From the NCBI GenBank assembly GCA_023428025.1, contig JAEYZN010000033.1, positions 1 through 64,000 of the forward strand: 64,000 bases of DNA, given 5' to 3'. The position numbers and the translations under genes were made by a program. Below the pieces are notes generated by a model that was not told the origin of the DNA, searched no databases, and saw nothing but the letters and a program-made list of their open reading frames with translations. Positions 1 through 8,350 of the stretch are shown piece by piece (positions within the stretch are counted from its first letter, which is position 1; each line of letters begins with the position of its first letter). Source of the DNA: Bacillota bacterium. GTDB lineage: Bacteria; Bacillota; Clostridia; Christensenellales; SZUA-584.

Positions 1-603
1 GTGCTGAGCGGGGCTAAGAACGTGCTTGCGAAGGTAAAGGAAAAACTTGACGCCGATGCGCGGCTGCCTATATTCGCTGAGCCGACGCCGACACCTGTTC
101 CGACGGCCACACAAACGCCGGTCAAAACACCGGCACCGACGCCGACAGTCACGCCATCGCCCGCGCCGACCACGCCACCAACGCCGACGCCCGCGCCACC
201 AACACCGACACCGGCGGCAACGGACCCGCCGACACCGACACCGGCGCCGACTGACCCGCCAACACCAACACCGGCGCCGACTGACCCGGCCACATCAGCG
301 CCAACGGATGCATTCGCAGCCGGTACGGAATCTGTACGCGGAGCAGCCTATCTGATAGAGCTGAGGGCGGCTGGACTGAGCACAGGTAAGATTCCGGCGG
401 GTTATCGTCAGTATGGTGATACGGAATGGGGTCTGTATAATAAAGTAAAGACGGAAGTGAGTTCACTCAAGTCTACGGAATTGTCCATCAACCAATTGAA
501 AGCCGATGTGGCAAGACTTTGCTCAATATTCAACATCAGCATACCCAGCTGGCGCGTCAATTACGAGAAAAACAGCAATGAGATATGGGTGGATTTCAAC
601 TAG
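1..603 (+). CDS. Pro/Thr-rich low-complexity protein, probably 5'-truncated by the window edge
   Basis: Reading frame open from base 1 (GTG) to a TAG at 601-603, so the true start may lie outside the window. Residues about 27-105 are a low-complexity stretch built on PTPTPAP / TDPPTPTPAP units, typical of an extended linker in a secreted or wall-associated protein. The last 90 or so residues are a normal mixed domain with several helices and a final beta-rich end (ending IWVDFN). No signal peptide is visible in the part present. I do not recognise the C-terminal domain. The next element is a strong terminator, so this is the last gene of its unit. Confidence 0.6.
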   Translation: MLSGAKNVLAKVKEKLDADARLPIFAEPTPTPVPTATQTPVKTPAPTPTVTPSPAPTTPPTPTPAPPTPTPAATDPPTPTPAPTDPPTPTPAPTDPATSAPTDAFAAGTESVRGAAYLIELRAAGLSTGKIPAGYRQYGDTEWGLYNKVKTEVSSLKSTELSINQLKADVARLCSIFNISIPSWRVNYEKNSNEIWVDFN

Positions 604-614
604 CATAGTCAAGC

Positions 615-640
615 AAGGCCGGATATCCGGCCTTTTATGT
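615..640 (+). terminator. Intrinsic terminator after the Pro-rich gene
   Basis: A perfect 20-base palindrome at 615-634 (arms AAGGCCGGAT/ATCCGGCCTT) followed by a short T-rich tail, 11 bases after the stop codon. Confidence 0.8.
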
Positions 641-674
641 TATGAAAAGCAATAAAAGATTTCGCGCAGATATA

Positions 675-732
675 TTGACTGGAAAGTTTTGTTTTGCTAT
701 GATATGAATGAATAAAAAGATATTCATTCATA
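675..732 (+). promoter_or_regulatory. Promoter with TetR-type operator
   Basis: TTGACT at 675-680, 17-base spacer, TATGAT at 698-703. A perfect inverted repeat TATGAATGAATA (703-714) / TATTCATTCATA (721-732), 6 bases apart, begins at the last base of the -10 box and covers the expected start point. This is the layout of autorepression by the TetR protein encoded immediately downstream. Confidence 0.8.
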
Positions 733-750
733 ATATGAAAGGTGAACGGC

Positions 751-1347
751 TTGTCTAATAAAAAAGAATTGATATATCAGTGTGCAAGAGAGGTTTTTGC
801 GCAGAAGGGCTTTAAAGAGACAAATGTGACGGACATAACAAACATGGCAGGGGTGGCCGCAGGCACGTTTTACAACTACTATGCGTCCAAAGACAGGTTG
901 TTTATGGAGATATTCGCCGAGGAAAATGTAAGGTTGAAAAGAAGCATACTGGAGCAGGTGGACCCGGACGGCGATCCATTGGACGTGATGCAGCGGATGC
1001 TCTTGCTCAATGAACAGGGCATTCGCAAAAACGCGATATTGCGCGAGTGGTATAACCGGGAGAGCTTCAGCCGCATTGAGAAGGCTTTCCGTGAGGAAAC
1101 CGGGATGGATCAAATCCGTTTCATGTATGACAGCTTTCTGGATATCGTGAAACACTGGCAGGAAAAAGGAAAAATGCGGGGTGACATATCCCCGGAGATG
1201 ATCATGGCGATATTCGCCGCACTGGTCAATACCGATCTGCATAAAGAAGAGATCGGCCTGGAGTATTTTCCGCGGGTGCTTGAGCTGATGTCCGAATTCG
1301 TGATAAACGGGCTGACGCGAAACGGCCCCGGAACAGCGCGGGCCTGA
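751..1347 (+). CDS. TetR/AcrR family transcriptional regulator
   Basis: About 198 residues. The N-terminal helix-turn-helix (roughly residues 25-50, with VTDITNMAGVAAGTFYNYY) is a classic TetR DNA-binding domain; the rest is the helical ligand-binding domain. I favour TTG at 751 as start because AAAGGTG at 738-744 is well placed for it; a GTG at 742 is in frame but lies on that ribosome site. The operator overlaps its own promoter, so it is probably autoregulated, and it probably also controls the flavodoxin gene 69 bases downstream. The ligand is unknown. Confidence 0.88.
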   Translation: MSNKKELIYQCAREVFAQKGFKETNVTDITNMAGVAAGTFYNYYASKDRLFMEIFAEENVRLKRSILEQVDPDGDPLDVMQRMLLLNEQGIRKNAILREWYNRESFSRIEKAFREETGMDQIRFMYDSFLDIVKHWQEKGKMRGDISPEMIMAIFAALVNTDLHKEEIGLEYFPRVLELMSEFVINGLTRNGPGTARA

Positions 1348-1416
1348 CAGCGGCAAAAGAGCGGCGCAATGCGCCTTGAGATAATTTTACAACATCTAAA
1401 TTGGGGAGGTAATACA

Positions 1417-1947
1417 ATGAACATCGGGGTGATATCATATTCGCTGACAGGCAACAACGATTCTTTGGCGGCCCGTGTGGCCGCTCTGCTGGGAGCCGCG
1501 CACATCAAAGTGACGGAGGAAAAATCCCGCACAAACGGCACGATCGCCTTCGACATGCTGCTGGGCCGCACGCCCAGGGCGCAGCCCGCGTCCGGCAAAC
1601 AGGACGGCTTTGATCTGATCGTCTATGTGGCGCCGGTATGGATGGGGCAGGCGGCCTCACCGATGCGCGCCTATCTGAAACGCATCAAGGCCGTGCCGCG
1701 CCGTTACGCATTCGTTTCGATCAGCGGCGGCGCGCTCAACGACAACCCGAAGCTGGCCGACAACCTGCAAAAGCAGACGGGGCAGGCGCCCGATGCGGTG
1801 GTGGACCTGCACATCGCCGATCTGCTGCCGCCCGGGTCCAAACCGACTTCATCCGACACGTCGGCCTATCGCCTGTCGGATGAAGTTGCTCAAAAGCTGG
1901 CGGAGACTGTCGTACAACGGTTAAAGGGAATTGTTGCGAAAGCGTAA
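1417..1947 (+). CDS. Flavodoxin family protein
   Basis: 176 residues. The N-terminus MNIGVISYSLTGNN matches the FMN phosphate loop of flavodoxin-like proteins (S/T-x-S/T-G-N), and the APVWMGQAASPMRAYL segment is the second flavin-contacting loop of the WrbA/flavodoxin_4-like group. ATG at 1417 follows GGGGAGG at 1403-1409; an upstream in-frame ATG at 1369 has no ribosome site. It probably carries or transfers electrons through bound FMN in the cytoplasm. It lies just downstream of the TetR gene and is likely in the same regulon. Confidence 0.85.
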   Translation: MNIGVISYSLTGNNDSLAARVAALLGAAHIKVTEEKSRTNGTIAFDMLLGRTPRAQPASGKQDGFDLIVYVAPVWMGQAASPMRAYLKRIKAVPRRYAFVSISGGALNDNPKLADNLQKQTGQAPDAVVDLHIADLLPPGSKPTSSDTSAYRLSDEVAQKLAETVVQRLKGIVAKA

Positions 1948-1976
1948 CGCACCACAGACAGATATAGCTGTGAAGC

Positions 1977-2012
1977 AAAAAACAGCTGGGTATTGATATC
2001 CACTGTTTTTTA
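1977..2012. terminator. Bidirectional terminator between converging genes
   Basis: AAAAAACAGCTGG and CCACTGTTTTTT form an A-/T-flanked hairpin between the flavodoxin gene (plus) and the small membrane protein gene (minus), usable in both directions. Confidence 0.65.
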
Positions 2013-2042
2013 TTGCAGTCGTTTGGATGGTGGCGGGATGGC

Positions 2043-2249
2043 TCAGGCGCTGCGCTTTTTCCGAGACGAGACCAGCGCTAATACGCTGGTTGCAGCCCCG
2101 GCCAGCACAGAGGCGATCCCCAGCGTTTTGTGAAAGCTGATGCCCGCGGCGTCAGCGCCGTTGGACCCGATCCACAGCCCGCAGACCAGCACGCAGAAGA
2201 GCAGTATGAGCGTCAATATCGCCATGATGATTGTGGATACTCTGAGCAT
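2043..2249 (-). CDS. Small two-helix membrane protein (paralogue A)
   Basis: 68 residues with two hydrophobic segments separated by a short polar loop, and a basic C-terminus (SSRKKRSA). ATG at 2249 is preceded by AAGGAGGT. It shares the pattern C-G-x-W-I, then G/T-D-A-A-G, then F-H-x-x-L-G-I with the next gene upstream (2264-2452), so the two arose by tandem duplication. It is the third gene of a unit starting with a TetR regulator. I do not recognise the family; a small stress-related or transport-accessory membrane protein is possible. Confidence 0.75.
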   Translation of the reverse strand: MLRVSTIIMAILTLILLFCVLVCGLWIGSNGADAAGISFHKTLGIASVLAGAATSVLALVSSRKKRSA

Positions 2250-2263
2250 TTTGATCGACCTCC

Positions 2264-2452
2264 TTATCGTGCCGCGAGGATGATCGCCAGTGTCGCGGTC
2301 GCGAGGCCGGTGATCACATTCCAGATACCCAGGCGGGTGTGAAATTTTTTTCCCGCGGCGTCTGTGCCTTTGCGGATCCACATGCCACACATCAGCTGGC
2401 AGAGCAGCAGGAGCGCTGTCAGCGCAGCTACAACGATCGTGATAGTCTCCAT
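2264..2452 (-). CDS. Small two-helix membrane protein (paralogue B)
   Basis: 62 residues, start ATG at 2452 with AAGGAGT upstream. Two membrane segments flank a loop with GTDAAGKKFHTRLGI, closely matching paralogue A. It sits 14 bases upstream of paralogue A and about 60 bases downstream of the TetR gene, all on the minus strand, so the three are probably co-transcribed. Function unknown; the pairing suggests a heteromeric membrane unit, which is inference. Confidence 0.75.
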   Translation of the reverse strand: METITIVVAALTALLLLCQLMCGMWIRKGTDAAGKKFHTRLGIWNVITGLATATLAIILAAR

Positions 2453-2514
2453 ATCTTTACTCCTTAAAATTTATCATAATTAATCTGGTTCTTTTGGATG
2501 TCAACGGCCAGCGC

Positions 2515-3069
2515 TTACAGGTAGATGTCGATGAGCTCGTCGATCAGCCGGTCCCGCTGGACCTTATCCATGATGTCCACGCCGCTGAAACGGAAGAAGG
2601 CGTCCCGCCGGAGCAGCATCAGGTTGGTCAGCGTGAACAACTGCAGCGCAATCAGCCGCAGTGAATTCTCGTCGTGTTGATCCCCGCAGGCCTCCCGCAG
2701 CGCCGGCAGCAGATAATGCGCGGCGCTAAAATCCCCGGACATCAGCTGATATTGTGCGCCCAAGCGCATCTCCTTTTCGTGACGCGCACCCGCGTCGCAA
2801 AGCGCCGACATCATGGATTTCAGCCGCTGCTTCGGTGTGTCGCTGTCCGGCGGAGCCTGGCGGAACGCATCCATGATGCCCGCCATCACCTCGCCTATGG
2901 CGGTGTAAAGCAGGTTCTCCCGCGTCTGGAAGTGGTAGTTGATGAGGCCCACGCCCACGCCCGCGCGCTGCGCGATCTGCCGCATGGTGACGGTATCCAG
3001 ATGGTTCGTCTCATCCATCAGCTCTTTGGCCGCTTTCAGTATTCTTTCCTTCGCTTCGTTATCCGGCAT
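2515..3069 (-). CDS. TetR family transcriptional regulator
   Basis: 184 residues. The helix-turn-helix spans about residues 26-55 (TVTMRQIAQRAGVGVGLINYHF). The start ATG at 3069 has AAAGGAA upstream. First gene of a unit with two paralogous tiny membrane proteins. An inverted repeat TTGAAC-GT-GTTCAA overlaps its -10 region, consistent with autorepression. Confidence 0.88.
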   Translation of the reverse strand: MPDNEAKERILKAAKELMDETNHLDTVTMRQIAQRAGVGVGLINYHFQTRENLLYTAIGEVMAGIMDAFRQAPPDSDTPKQRLKSMMSALCDAGARHEKEMRLGAQYQLMSGDFSAAHYLLPALREACGDQHDENSLRLIALQLFTLTNLMLLRRDAFFRFSGVDIMDKVQRDRLIDELIDIYL

Positions 3070-3099
3070 ATGGAGTTCCTTTCTGAGATAGAACGAGTA

Positions 3100-3140
3100 T
3101 TGAACGTGTTCAACTTAACACAATAAAAAATGAATGTCAA
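3100..3140 (-). promoter_or_regulatory. Promoter and operator of the second TetR unit
   Basis: On the minus strand TTGACA (3140-3135), 17 bases, then TAAGTT (3117-3112). The palindrome TTGAACACGTTCAA (3113-3100) overlaps the -10 box, a good position for repression. Confidence 0.7.
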
Positions 3141-3176
3141 GTTTTCTGAAAAATATGATTAAAAATGAATTCGGAG

Positions 3177-3944
3177 CTATTCCAGCCGCCACCCATGGTC
3201 CGCGTGATAGATCATCTGGCGGGTCATGCCGCCGTCAATGACGATATTCTCCCCGTCTACGAAACCCGCGTTGTCGCTGCACAGGTACAGGACCGCTTTG
3301 GCGATATCCATCGGCACACCGACACGGGCCGCCGGATGCTGGGCCTGATCCTGAAGCGTGAAACTGGCGGGTTCTAGGTCATCGTGATAACGGCTGGTGT
3401 CGATCCAGCCGGGGCTGATGCTGTTAACGCGGACGCGACCGGAGAGGCTCACAGCCAGCGCGTGCGTCAATGCGCTGATACCGCCTTTCGCGGCAGTGTA
3501 GCTCTCGGTATCCGGCTGGCTCATCGTGGCGCGTGTGGACACGATGTTTACGATGGACGCGCCCTCCGAGAAGTGGGGCAGCAGCAGCTGAGTCAGAAAA
3601 TACGGCGCGGTGACGCCAGTGCGCAGGACATAATTAAAGTCGTCATAGCTGCAGCCGGAGAGAAGGCCCCGGCGCGTCAGGCAGGCGTTGTTGATGAGAT
3701 AATCGATCTTGCCGAAGCGCCCGATCACGGTGTTGGCAAAACCCCGGAGAGTGTCTTCCAAAGCGATATCTCCCGGGTAGAAGAGAATACTCCCGCCCAA
3801 GCGAGCAGAAAGGCGCTGTCCGGACGCTTCGTCCGTGTCCACAAACGCCGCAGACGCACCGGCGTGAAAAAATTCCTCCACGATACAGCGACCAATACCG
3901 TTTGCACCACCCGTCACCACGCATACTTTCCCGGTAAAATCCAT
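3177..3944 (-). CDS. Short-chain dehydrogenase/reductase (SDR)
   Basis: 255 residues. Classical SDR signatures: TGGANGIG nucleotide-binding loop at residues 11-18, an NNAC variant of the NNAG motif, YTAAK catalytic Tyr-Lys pair, and a C-terminal DGGMTRQM end. The start ATG at 3944 follows GGAGGG; upstream in-frame starts lack a ribosome site. Cytoplasmic NAD(P)-dependent oxidoreductase on an unknown alcohol/ketone substrate. Single-gene unit, divergent from the phasin-like gene. Confidence 0.88.
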   Translation of the reverse strand: MDFTGKVCVVTGGANGIGRCIVEEFFHAGASAAFVDTDEASGQRLSARLGGSILFYPGDIALEDTLRGFANTVIGRFGKIDYLINNACLTRRGLLSGCSYDDFNYVLRTGVTAPYFLTQLLLPHFSEGASIVNIVSTRATMSQPDTESYTAAKGGISALTHALAVSLSGRVRVNSISPGWIDTSRYHDDLEPASFTLQDQAQHPAARVGVPMDIAKAVLYLCSDNAGFVDGENIVIDGGMTRQMIYHADHGWRLE

Positions 3945-4036
3945 CACAGAGCCCTCCAGAATTGTTAAGGCCATTTTTTCATAAGGATGAACAGCTGTCA
4001 ATACTGTTAAGCAGCCGGAAATTTGCATCGATACTC

Positions 4037-4065
4037 TTATCAGACGACCGAATTGAGAGTATAAT
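4037..4065 (+). promoter_or_regulatory. Promoter of the phasin-like gene
   Basis: TTATCA (4037-4042), 17 bases, TATAAT (4060-4065). Confidence 0.65.
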
Positions 4066-4129
4066 AGTAGTATCAGAGAATAACCGACCCACTACAAGGA
4101 TAACAGAACGTCTGAAAGGAGTGATGAAT

Positions 4130-4609
4130 ATGACAAATAATTTGAGTGAAGATCTGAAAAAGGTGATGATGGCGGGCATTGGCGCTGCTGCACTCACCGC
4201 TGAAAAATCCAAAGAGCTGATCGAGAAACTGGTGGATAAAGGTGAGCTGACAGCTGCACAGGCCAAGGAACTGATTGAGAAGATGGTGGAGAAGGGCGAG
4301 ATGACCGCTGAGCAGGGGAAAATGTTGGCGGCAAAGCTGGCCAGCAAAGCAGAAGACGCAGCCAAGAAGGGCAAGAAGCTTTTTGACAAGCTGGTGGAAA
4401 AGGGTGAGGAAAGCATCCGGCAGGGACGCGAGCGCAATGAGGAGTTAAAGCGCAACCTACAGGAAAAGAAGAAAGAGAAGACTCTTGCGGATTTGCTTGA
4501 AAACCTTGATAAGCTGAGCCCCGAAGCGCGCGAAGAGGTGAAGCGTAAGCTGGCGGAGACAGAGCCCGCCGCCGAAGCAGCCGCGGAAGAAACGGAGCCG
4601 CAGGCCTAA
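4130..4609 (+). CDS. Phasin-like, all-helical repeat protein
   Basis: 159 residues, charged and almost entirely helical. After a short N-terminal segment, KELIEKLVDKGELTAAQA and KELIEKMVEKGEMTAEQG are near-identical repeats, followed by a related LFDKLVEKGEE unit and a Lys/Glu-rich coiled coil; the C-terminus is Ala/Glu-rich. This resembles the phasin/PhaF-like 'granule-associated' helical family found widely in Firmicutes. Start: AAGGAG at 4116-4121 is 8 bases from ATG 4130 and too close to ATG 4124. Monocistronic, with its own promoter and terminator. Role unknown; binding to a surface or to another coiled coil is plausible. Confidence 0.75.
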   Translation: MTNNLSEDLKKVMMAGIGAAALTAEKSKELIEKLVDKGELTAAQAKELIEKMVEKGEMTAEQGKMLAAKLASKAEDAAKKGKKLFDKLVEKGEESIRQGRERNEELKRNLQEKKKEKTLADLLENLDKLSPEAREEVKRKLAETEPAAEAAAEETEPQA

Positions 4610-4640
4610 ACGGCTGGAAACGAACCTACATAAACAAAAC

Positions 4641-4672
4641 AATGCCCTGTACGGTAACCCGTACGGGGCATT
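4641..4672. terminator. Bidirectional terminator
   Basis: AATGCCCTGTACGG / CCGTACGGGGCATT with a TAAC loop (14 pairs, one G-T), between the converging phasin-like and MFS genes. Confidence 0.8.
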
Positions 4673-4706
4673 GCTGCCTTTGTATGTTGTTAACTCGCAG
4701 CCACGA

Positions 4707-5885
4707 TCAGTGCGAGAGCATCCGCTTGTGCAGCACGACTGCCGCAGGCAATATGAGCAGCAGCGGGGCAGCGCATAGCAGCAGCGCCATATCCAGGCCG
4801 ATGCTGTCGCCCAAAGCGCCCACGATGGGAATAAACGCAAAAATCGCAACATAGTAGCCAAGGTTCACGAGGCCGGATGCGGCCGCCGTGTTCTGCGGTG
4901 CGATGCGGCAGGCGGCGGAGAACGTGACAGGGAAGTTGTTGCCGCAGGCCAGCGCTGTCAGCACCACAAGTCCGTATTTAACGGTGAGGTCCGGCGCCAG
5001 GAAGACGGCGATCCAGGCCAGTAAACCCACCGCGTTGGTCAGCAGCAGCACGCGCCCCTTGGAGAATTTGTCCGCGATGCGCGTGTACACAAGGCGCGAG
5101 ACCATCATGCCGAGAAACAGCAGCGACAGCGCGAGCGCGCCCTTCATGGGGTCGCCGGTGAGGCCGGTGATGAACGACGATATGTAATATATGGCCGACA
5201 GCTGCCAGGCGGTGATCAGTATGGAGATGAGGAACGTGATGCCCATGCCCGGCATTTTCACCACGCTCAGCACCTCTTTGAATTGAACGGAAAGCGATAT
5301 GGAGCTGGTCACCAGCCGGGGCTTCATGTGGCTGGAGAACGCGTAAACAGCGTATATGCCCCAGCACAGCGCAAAGCCGCCGAAAATCAGAAACACACCG
5401 GTCAGGCCCACGGAAGGGAATATGGCCTGCGAGACGAGCGGCGCGACCACGGAGCCCAGGCTGAACAGCATGTGCATGAAATTGATGAACCGCTCGGACC
5501 GATCCGGCACCGTGTCCACCATCACGGAGTTGGTCAGCGTGTTGACCGCGCCGCCCGAAAAGCCGAGCACGATGAACATGATGAACAGCAGGAACAGCGG
5601 CGGCAGAACGCCCACCAGCATCAGCACGCAGCACAGCCCCAGCCCGCAGGCCACCAGCAGCTTCGTTTTGTTGATGGCGCTGATGAACAGGATGCACAGC
5701 ACGGACAACAGCAGCCCGCCCACGCTTTGCATCGAGAGCAGCAGCCCGCCCTGGGAGAGGCTGATGCCGTAAAACGTCTTGATCGCGCTGAACATCTGCC
5801 CCAGCAGCGATACATTTAAAGAAAAACACAGCAGCAGCATGTCGATGGCGATGATCCTGATCCACGTCTGTTTATCCAGTTTCAC
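4707..5885 (-). CDS. MFS transporter
   Basis: 392 residues with about 12 hydrophobic segments and an MFS-type fold; a conserved acidic/basic loop (TRIADKFSKGRVLL) sits between helices 8 and 9 and PDRSERFINFMH between 4 and 5. The start is GTG at 5885, with AGGAG 8 bases upstream. Inner-membrane exporter or sugar/drug transporter; substrate not determined. The next upstream minus gene is tex. Confidence 0.85.
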   Translation of the reverse strand: MKLDKQTWIRIIAIDMLLLCFSLNVSLLGQMFSAIKTFYGISLSQGGLLLSMQSVGGLLLSVLCILFISAINKTKLLVACGLGLCCVLMLVGVLPPLFLLFIMFIVLGFSGGAVNTLTNSVMVDTVPDRSERFINFMHMLFSLGSVVAPLVSQAIFPSVGLTGVFLIFGGFALCWGIYAVYAFSSHMKPRLVTSSISLSVQFKEVLSVVKMPGMGITFLISILITAWQLSAIYYISSFITGLTGDPMKGALALSLLFLGMMVSRLVYTRIADKFSKGRVLLLTNAVGLLAWIAVFLAPDLTVKYGLVVLTALACGNNFPVTFSAACRIAPQNTAAASGLVNLGYYVAIFAFIPIVGALGDSIGLDMALLLCAAPLLLILPAAVVLHKRMLSH

Positions 5886-5929
5886 TTTTGATGCTCCTTA
5901 TATCCTGCGTCCACCGACGCCAATGGCCC

Positions 5930-8122
5930 CTACGAAAGCCCCGTCTGTTTGATGCCCTTCATCGTGAGCGCGATGCGTTTGCGCTTCGAATCCACTTCCA
6001 GCACACGCACCTTGACCACGTCGCCCACCTTGGACACCTCGGAAGGGTGGCGCACGAATTTGTCCGCCAGCTGCGATATATGTACCAGCCCGTCCTCATG
6101 CACGCCGATGTCCACAAACACGCCGAAGTCGATGACATTGCGCACCGTGCCCGTTATCTCCATGCCCGCTTTCAGGTCTTCCAGCTTCATCAGGTCCTTG
6201 CGGAGCAGCGGCGGGGGCAGGCTTTCGCGCGGGTCGCGTCCTGGCTTTTGCAGCTCGGTGATGATGTCCAGCAGCGTGGGCGCGCCGATGCCGATCTGAT
6301 CGGCTAACGCCTTGGCCTCCCTGTCGCCGATGGACTTGAGTTCGGTGAGCTGGCCCGCTTTGATGGCTTCCATCGTGAGGCCGCGCAGGGCCGCCAGCTT
6401 GTGCGCCGCCACATAGCTCTCGGGATGCACGGCGGTGTTGTCCAGCACGTCCGCGCTCTCCGGCACGCGCAGGAAGCCCGCGCATTGCTCGAACGCCTTC
6501 TTGCCGAGCTTCGGCACCTCCATCAGCTGCTTTCGGCTTTTGAAATGGCCGTATTGGTCGCGGTAAGCCACGATGTTTTTCGCGACAGGGGCGGAGAGGC
6601 CCGCCACGTGGACCAGCAGCGACTGCGACGCGGTGTTGAGGTCCACGCCGACCGCGTTCACGCACGCTTCCACCACGCCGTCCAGCGCTTCTTCCAGCTT
6701 CGTTTTGGGCATGTCGTGCTGGTATTGGCCCACGCCGATGGCCTTGGGGTCGATCTTCACCAGCTCGGCCAGCGGGTCCTGCAAACGCCGCGCGATGGAC
6801 ACCGCGCTGCGCAGCGATACGTCGAACTCGGGGAATTCCTCGGCTGCCAGCTTGGACGCCGAATACACCGAAGCGCCCGCCTCGGACACCACCATGTAGG
6901 CTGCGGGGTAGCCCATGGACTTCAGCACCTCCGCCACGAACGCCTCGGACTCGCGCGAGGCCGTGCCGTTGCCGATGGCGATGGCGGTGATGTGAAACCG
7001 CGAGATGAGCTTCTTCACCGTATCAGCGGCTTCGGCCACACGGTTCTGCGGCGGGGTGGGGTATATCACGCCGGTGTGCAGCACCTTGCCGGTGCCGTCC
7101 ACCACGGCCAGCTTGCAGCCGGTGCGGTAGGCCGGGTCCACGCCCAACACGTTCTGCCCCTTCACGGGCGGCTGCATCAGCAGATTTTTGAGGTTCAGCG
7201 CGAACACCTTGATGGCCTGCTCGGCGGCATTGTCCGTCAGCATGCCCCGTATCTCGCGTTCCAGCGCGGGGAAAATGAGCCGGGTCAGGGCGTCCTCGCC
7301 CGCGGCCTTCACCAGCGCGGCGCTCTTGCTCTGGTTGCGCACATACGCCCTGCCGACCGCGGCCAGCAGCGCTTCCCTGTCCGCCGTCAGCCTCACCTTC
7401 AGCACGTTTTCCCGCTCGCCCCGGTCGACCGCCAGCACGCGGTGGCCGACGATCCTGCGCACCGGCTCGGAGAACTCACGGTACATCGCGTACACGCTGT
7501 CGTCCGCGCAGTCGGACGAGACCGCGATCTGCCCGTTGTCCCAAAGATACTCGCGCAGCGTTTTGCGCAGCTCGGCGTTGTCGCTGATCTCCTCGGCGAT
7601 GATATCGCACGCGCCCTGCACCGCGTCCTCGGCGGTGGGGACACCCTTTTCTTCATTGATGAACTTGTTCGCTTCGGCGTACGGGTCAAAAGACGGCGCC
7701 TGCAGCATGATGGCAGCGGCCAGCGGTTCCAGGCCCTTTTCCCGGGCGATGGACGCGCGCGTCTTGCGCTTGGGCTTGTACGGACGGTAGATGTCCTCCA
7801 CCTCGGCCAGCATTCCCGCCTTGGCCAATGCGGCGTTAAGCTCGTCCGACCATTTGCCCTGCTCCTCGATCGACGCTTTGACCTCCGCCTTGCGCGCCTC
7901 CAGATTGCGCAGATAGGTGAGCCGGTCAGCCAGCTCGCGCAGCACCTGGTCGTCCATCGCGCCCGTCATCTCCTTGCGGTAACGCGCGATGAAGGGGATG
8001 GTGTTGCCTTCGTCGATGAGAGAGACGATATTCTTCACATAAGCCGGGGGTGTTTTGAACTGCTCCGACAGGGATTTGATGATGTCCAGTGGTATTCGCT
8101 CCTTTGCGGTGAGATGAAACAT
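5930..8122 (-). CDS. tex: Tex family RNA-binding transcription accessory protein
   Basis: Full-length Tex: N-terminal helical domain with EGNTIPFIARYRKEMTGA, a YqgF/RNase H-like domain in the middle (VDPAYRTGCKLAVVD, GNGTASRESE), helix-hairpin-helix repeats (LNTASQSLLVHVAGLS, FKSRKQLMEVPKLGKKAFEQ) and a C-terminal S1 domain (GVFVDIGVHEDGLVHISQL). Tex binds nucleic acid and is linked to transcription termination and stress survival. The start is uncertain: ATG at 8122 coincides with the predicted transcription start and has no ribosome site, while an in-frame CTG at 8089-8087 has AAGGAG 9 bases upstream and gives the usual family N-terminus DIIKSLSEQF (719 residues). Confidence 0.95.
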   Translation of the reverse strand: MFHLTAKERIPLDIIKSLSEQFKTPPAYVKNIVSLIDEGNTIPFIARYRKEMTGAMDDQVLRELADRLTYLRNLEARKAEVKASIEEQGKWSDELNAALAKAGMLAEVEDIYRPYKPKRKTRASIAREKGLEPLAAAIMLQAPSFDPYAEANKFINEEKGVPTAEDAVQGACDIIAEEISDNAELRKTLREYLWDNGQIAVSSDCADDSVYAMYREFSEPVRRIVGHRVLAVDRGERENVLKVRLTADREALLAAVGRAYVRNQSKSAALVKAAGEDALTRLIFPALEREIRGMLTDNAAEQAIKVFALNLKNLLMQPPVKGQNVLGVDPAYRTGCKLAVVDGTGKVLHTGVIYPTPPQNRVAEAADTVKKLISRFHITAIAIGNGTASRESEAFVAEVLKSMGYPAAYMVVSEAGASVYSASKLAAEEFPEFDVSLRSAVSIARRLQDPLAELVKIDPKAIGVGQYQHDMPKTKLEEALDGVVEACVNAVGVDLNTASQSLLVHVAGLSAPVAKNIVAYRDQYGHFKSRKQLMEVPKLGKKAFEQCAGFLRVPESADVLDNTAVHPESYVAAHKLAALRGLTMEAIKAGQLTELKSIGDREAKALADQIGIGAPTLLDIITELQKPGRDPRESLPPPLLRKDLMKLEDLKAGMEITGTVRNVIDFGVFVDIGVHEDGLVHISQLADKFVRHPSEVSKVGDVVKVRVLEVDSKRKRIALTMKGIKQTGLS

Positions 8123-8126
8123 GGCT

Positions 8127-8156
8127 ATTATAGCAAAAGGGGAAAGGCTGCGTCTA
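8127..8156 (-). promoter_or_regulatory. Promoter of tex
   Basis: Minus strand TAGACG (8156-8151), 18 bases, TATAAT (8132-8127). Transcription would begin near 8120, which places the ATG at 8122 at or before the transcript start. Confidence 0.6.
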
Positions 8157-8350
8157 TACAAAGGCAATTAAAAACAAGCCTGGTCTCCCTGCTTGCTGTC
8201 CACCCAAAAAATTCTTTGCTTTTTCGAAAATTTTGTTGAGGAAAGTCTCAATTTTACATGTCTTTCATCTGGCTTTGCCAGTGGAAGGTAGATGGAAAGT
8301 TTGGAATTGCACTTCATAAATGCCCCGCTGGCCGTGCCATAGGCACAAGC

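Noticed and set aside
47..466. Long frames on both strands through the Pro/Thr repeat region
   Set aside because: They are by-products of the periodic CCGACACCG repeats in the real gene; no ribosome sites and composition is Arg/His-rich.
6401..8239. 612-codon plus-strand frame opposite tex
   Set aside because: Antisense shadow of a GC-rich gene; His/Arg/Gly-rich translation with no recognisable domain and no ribosome site.
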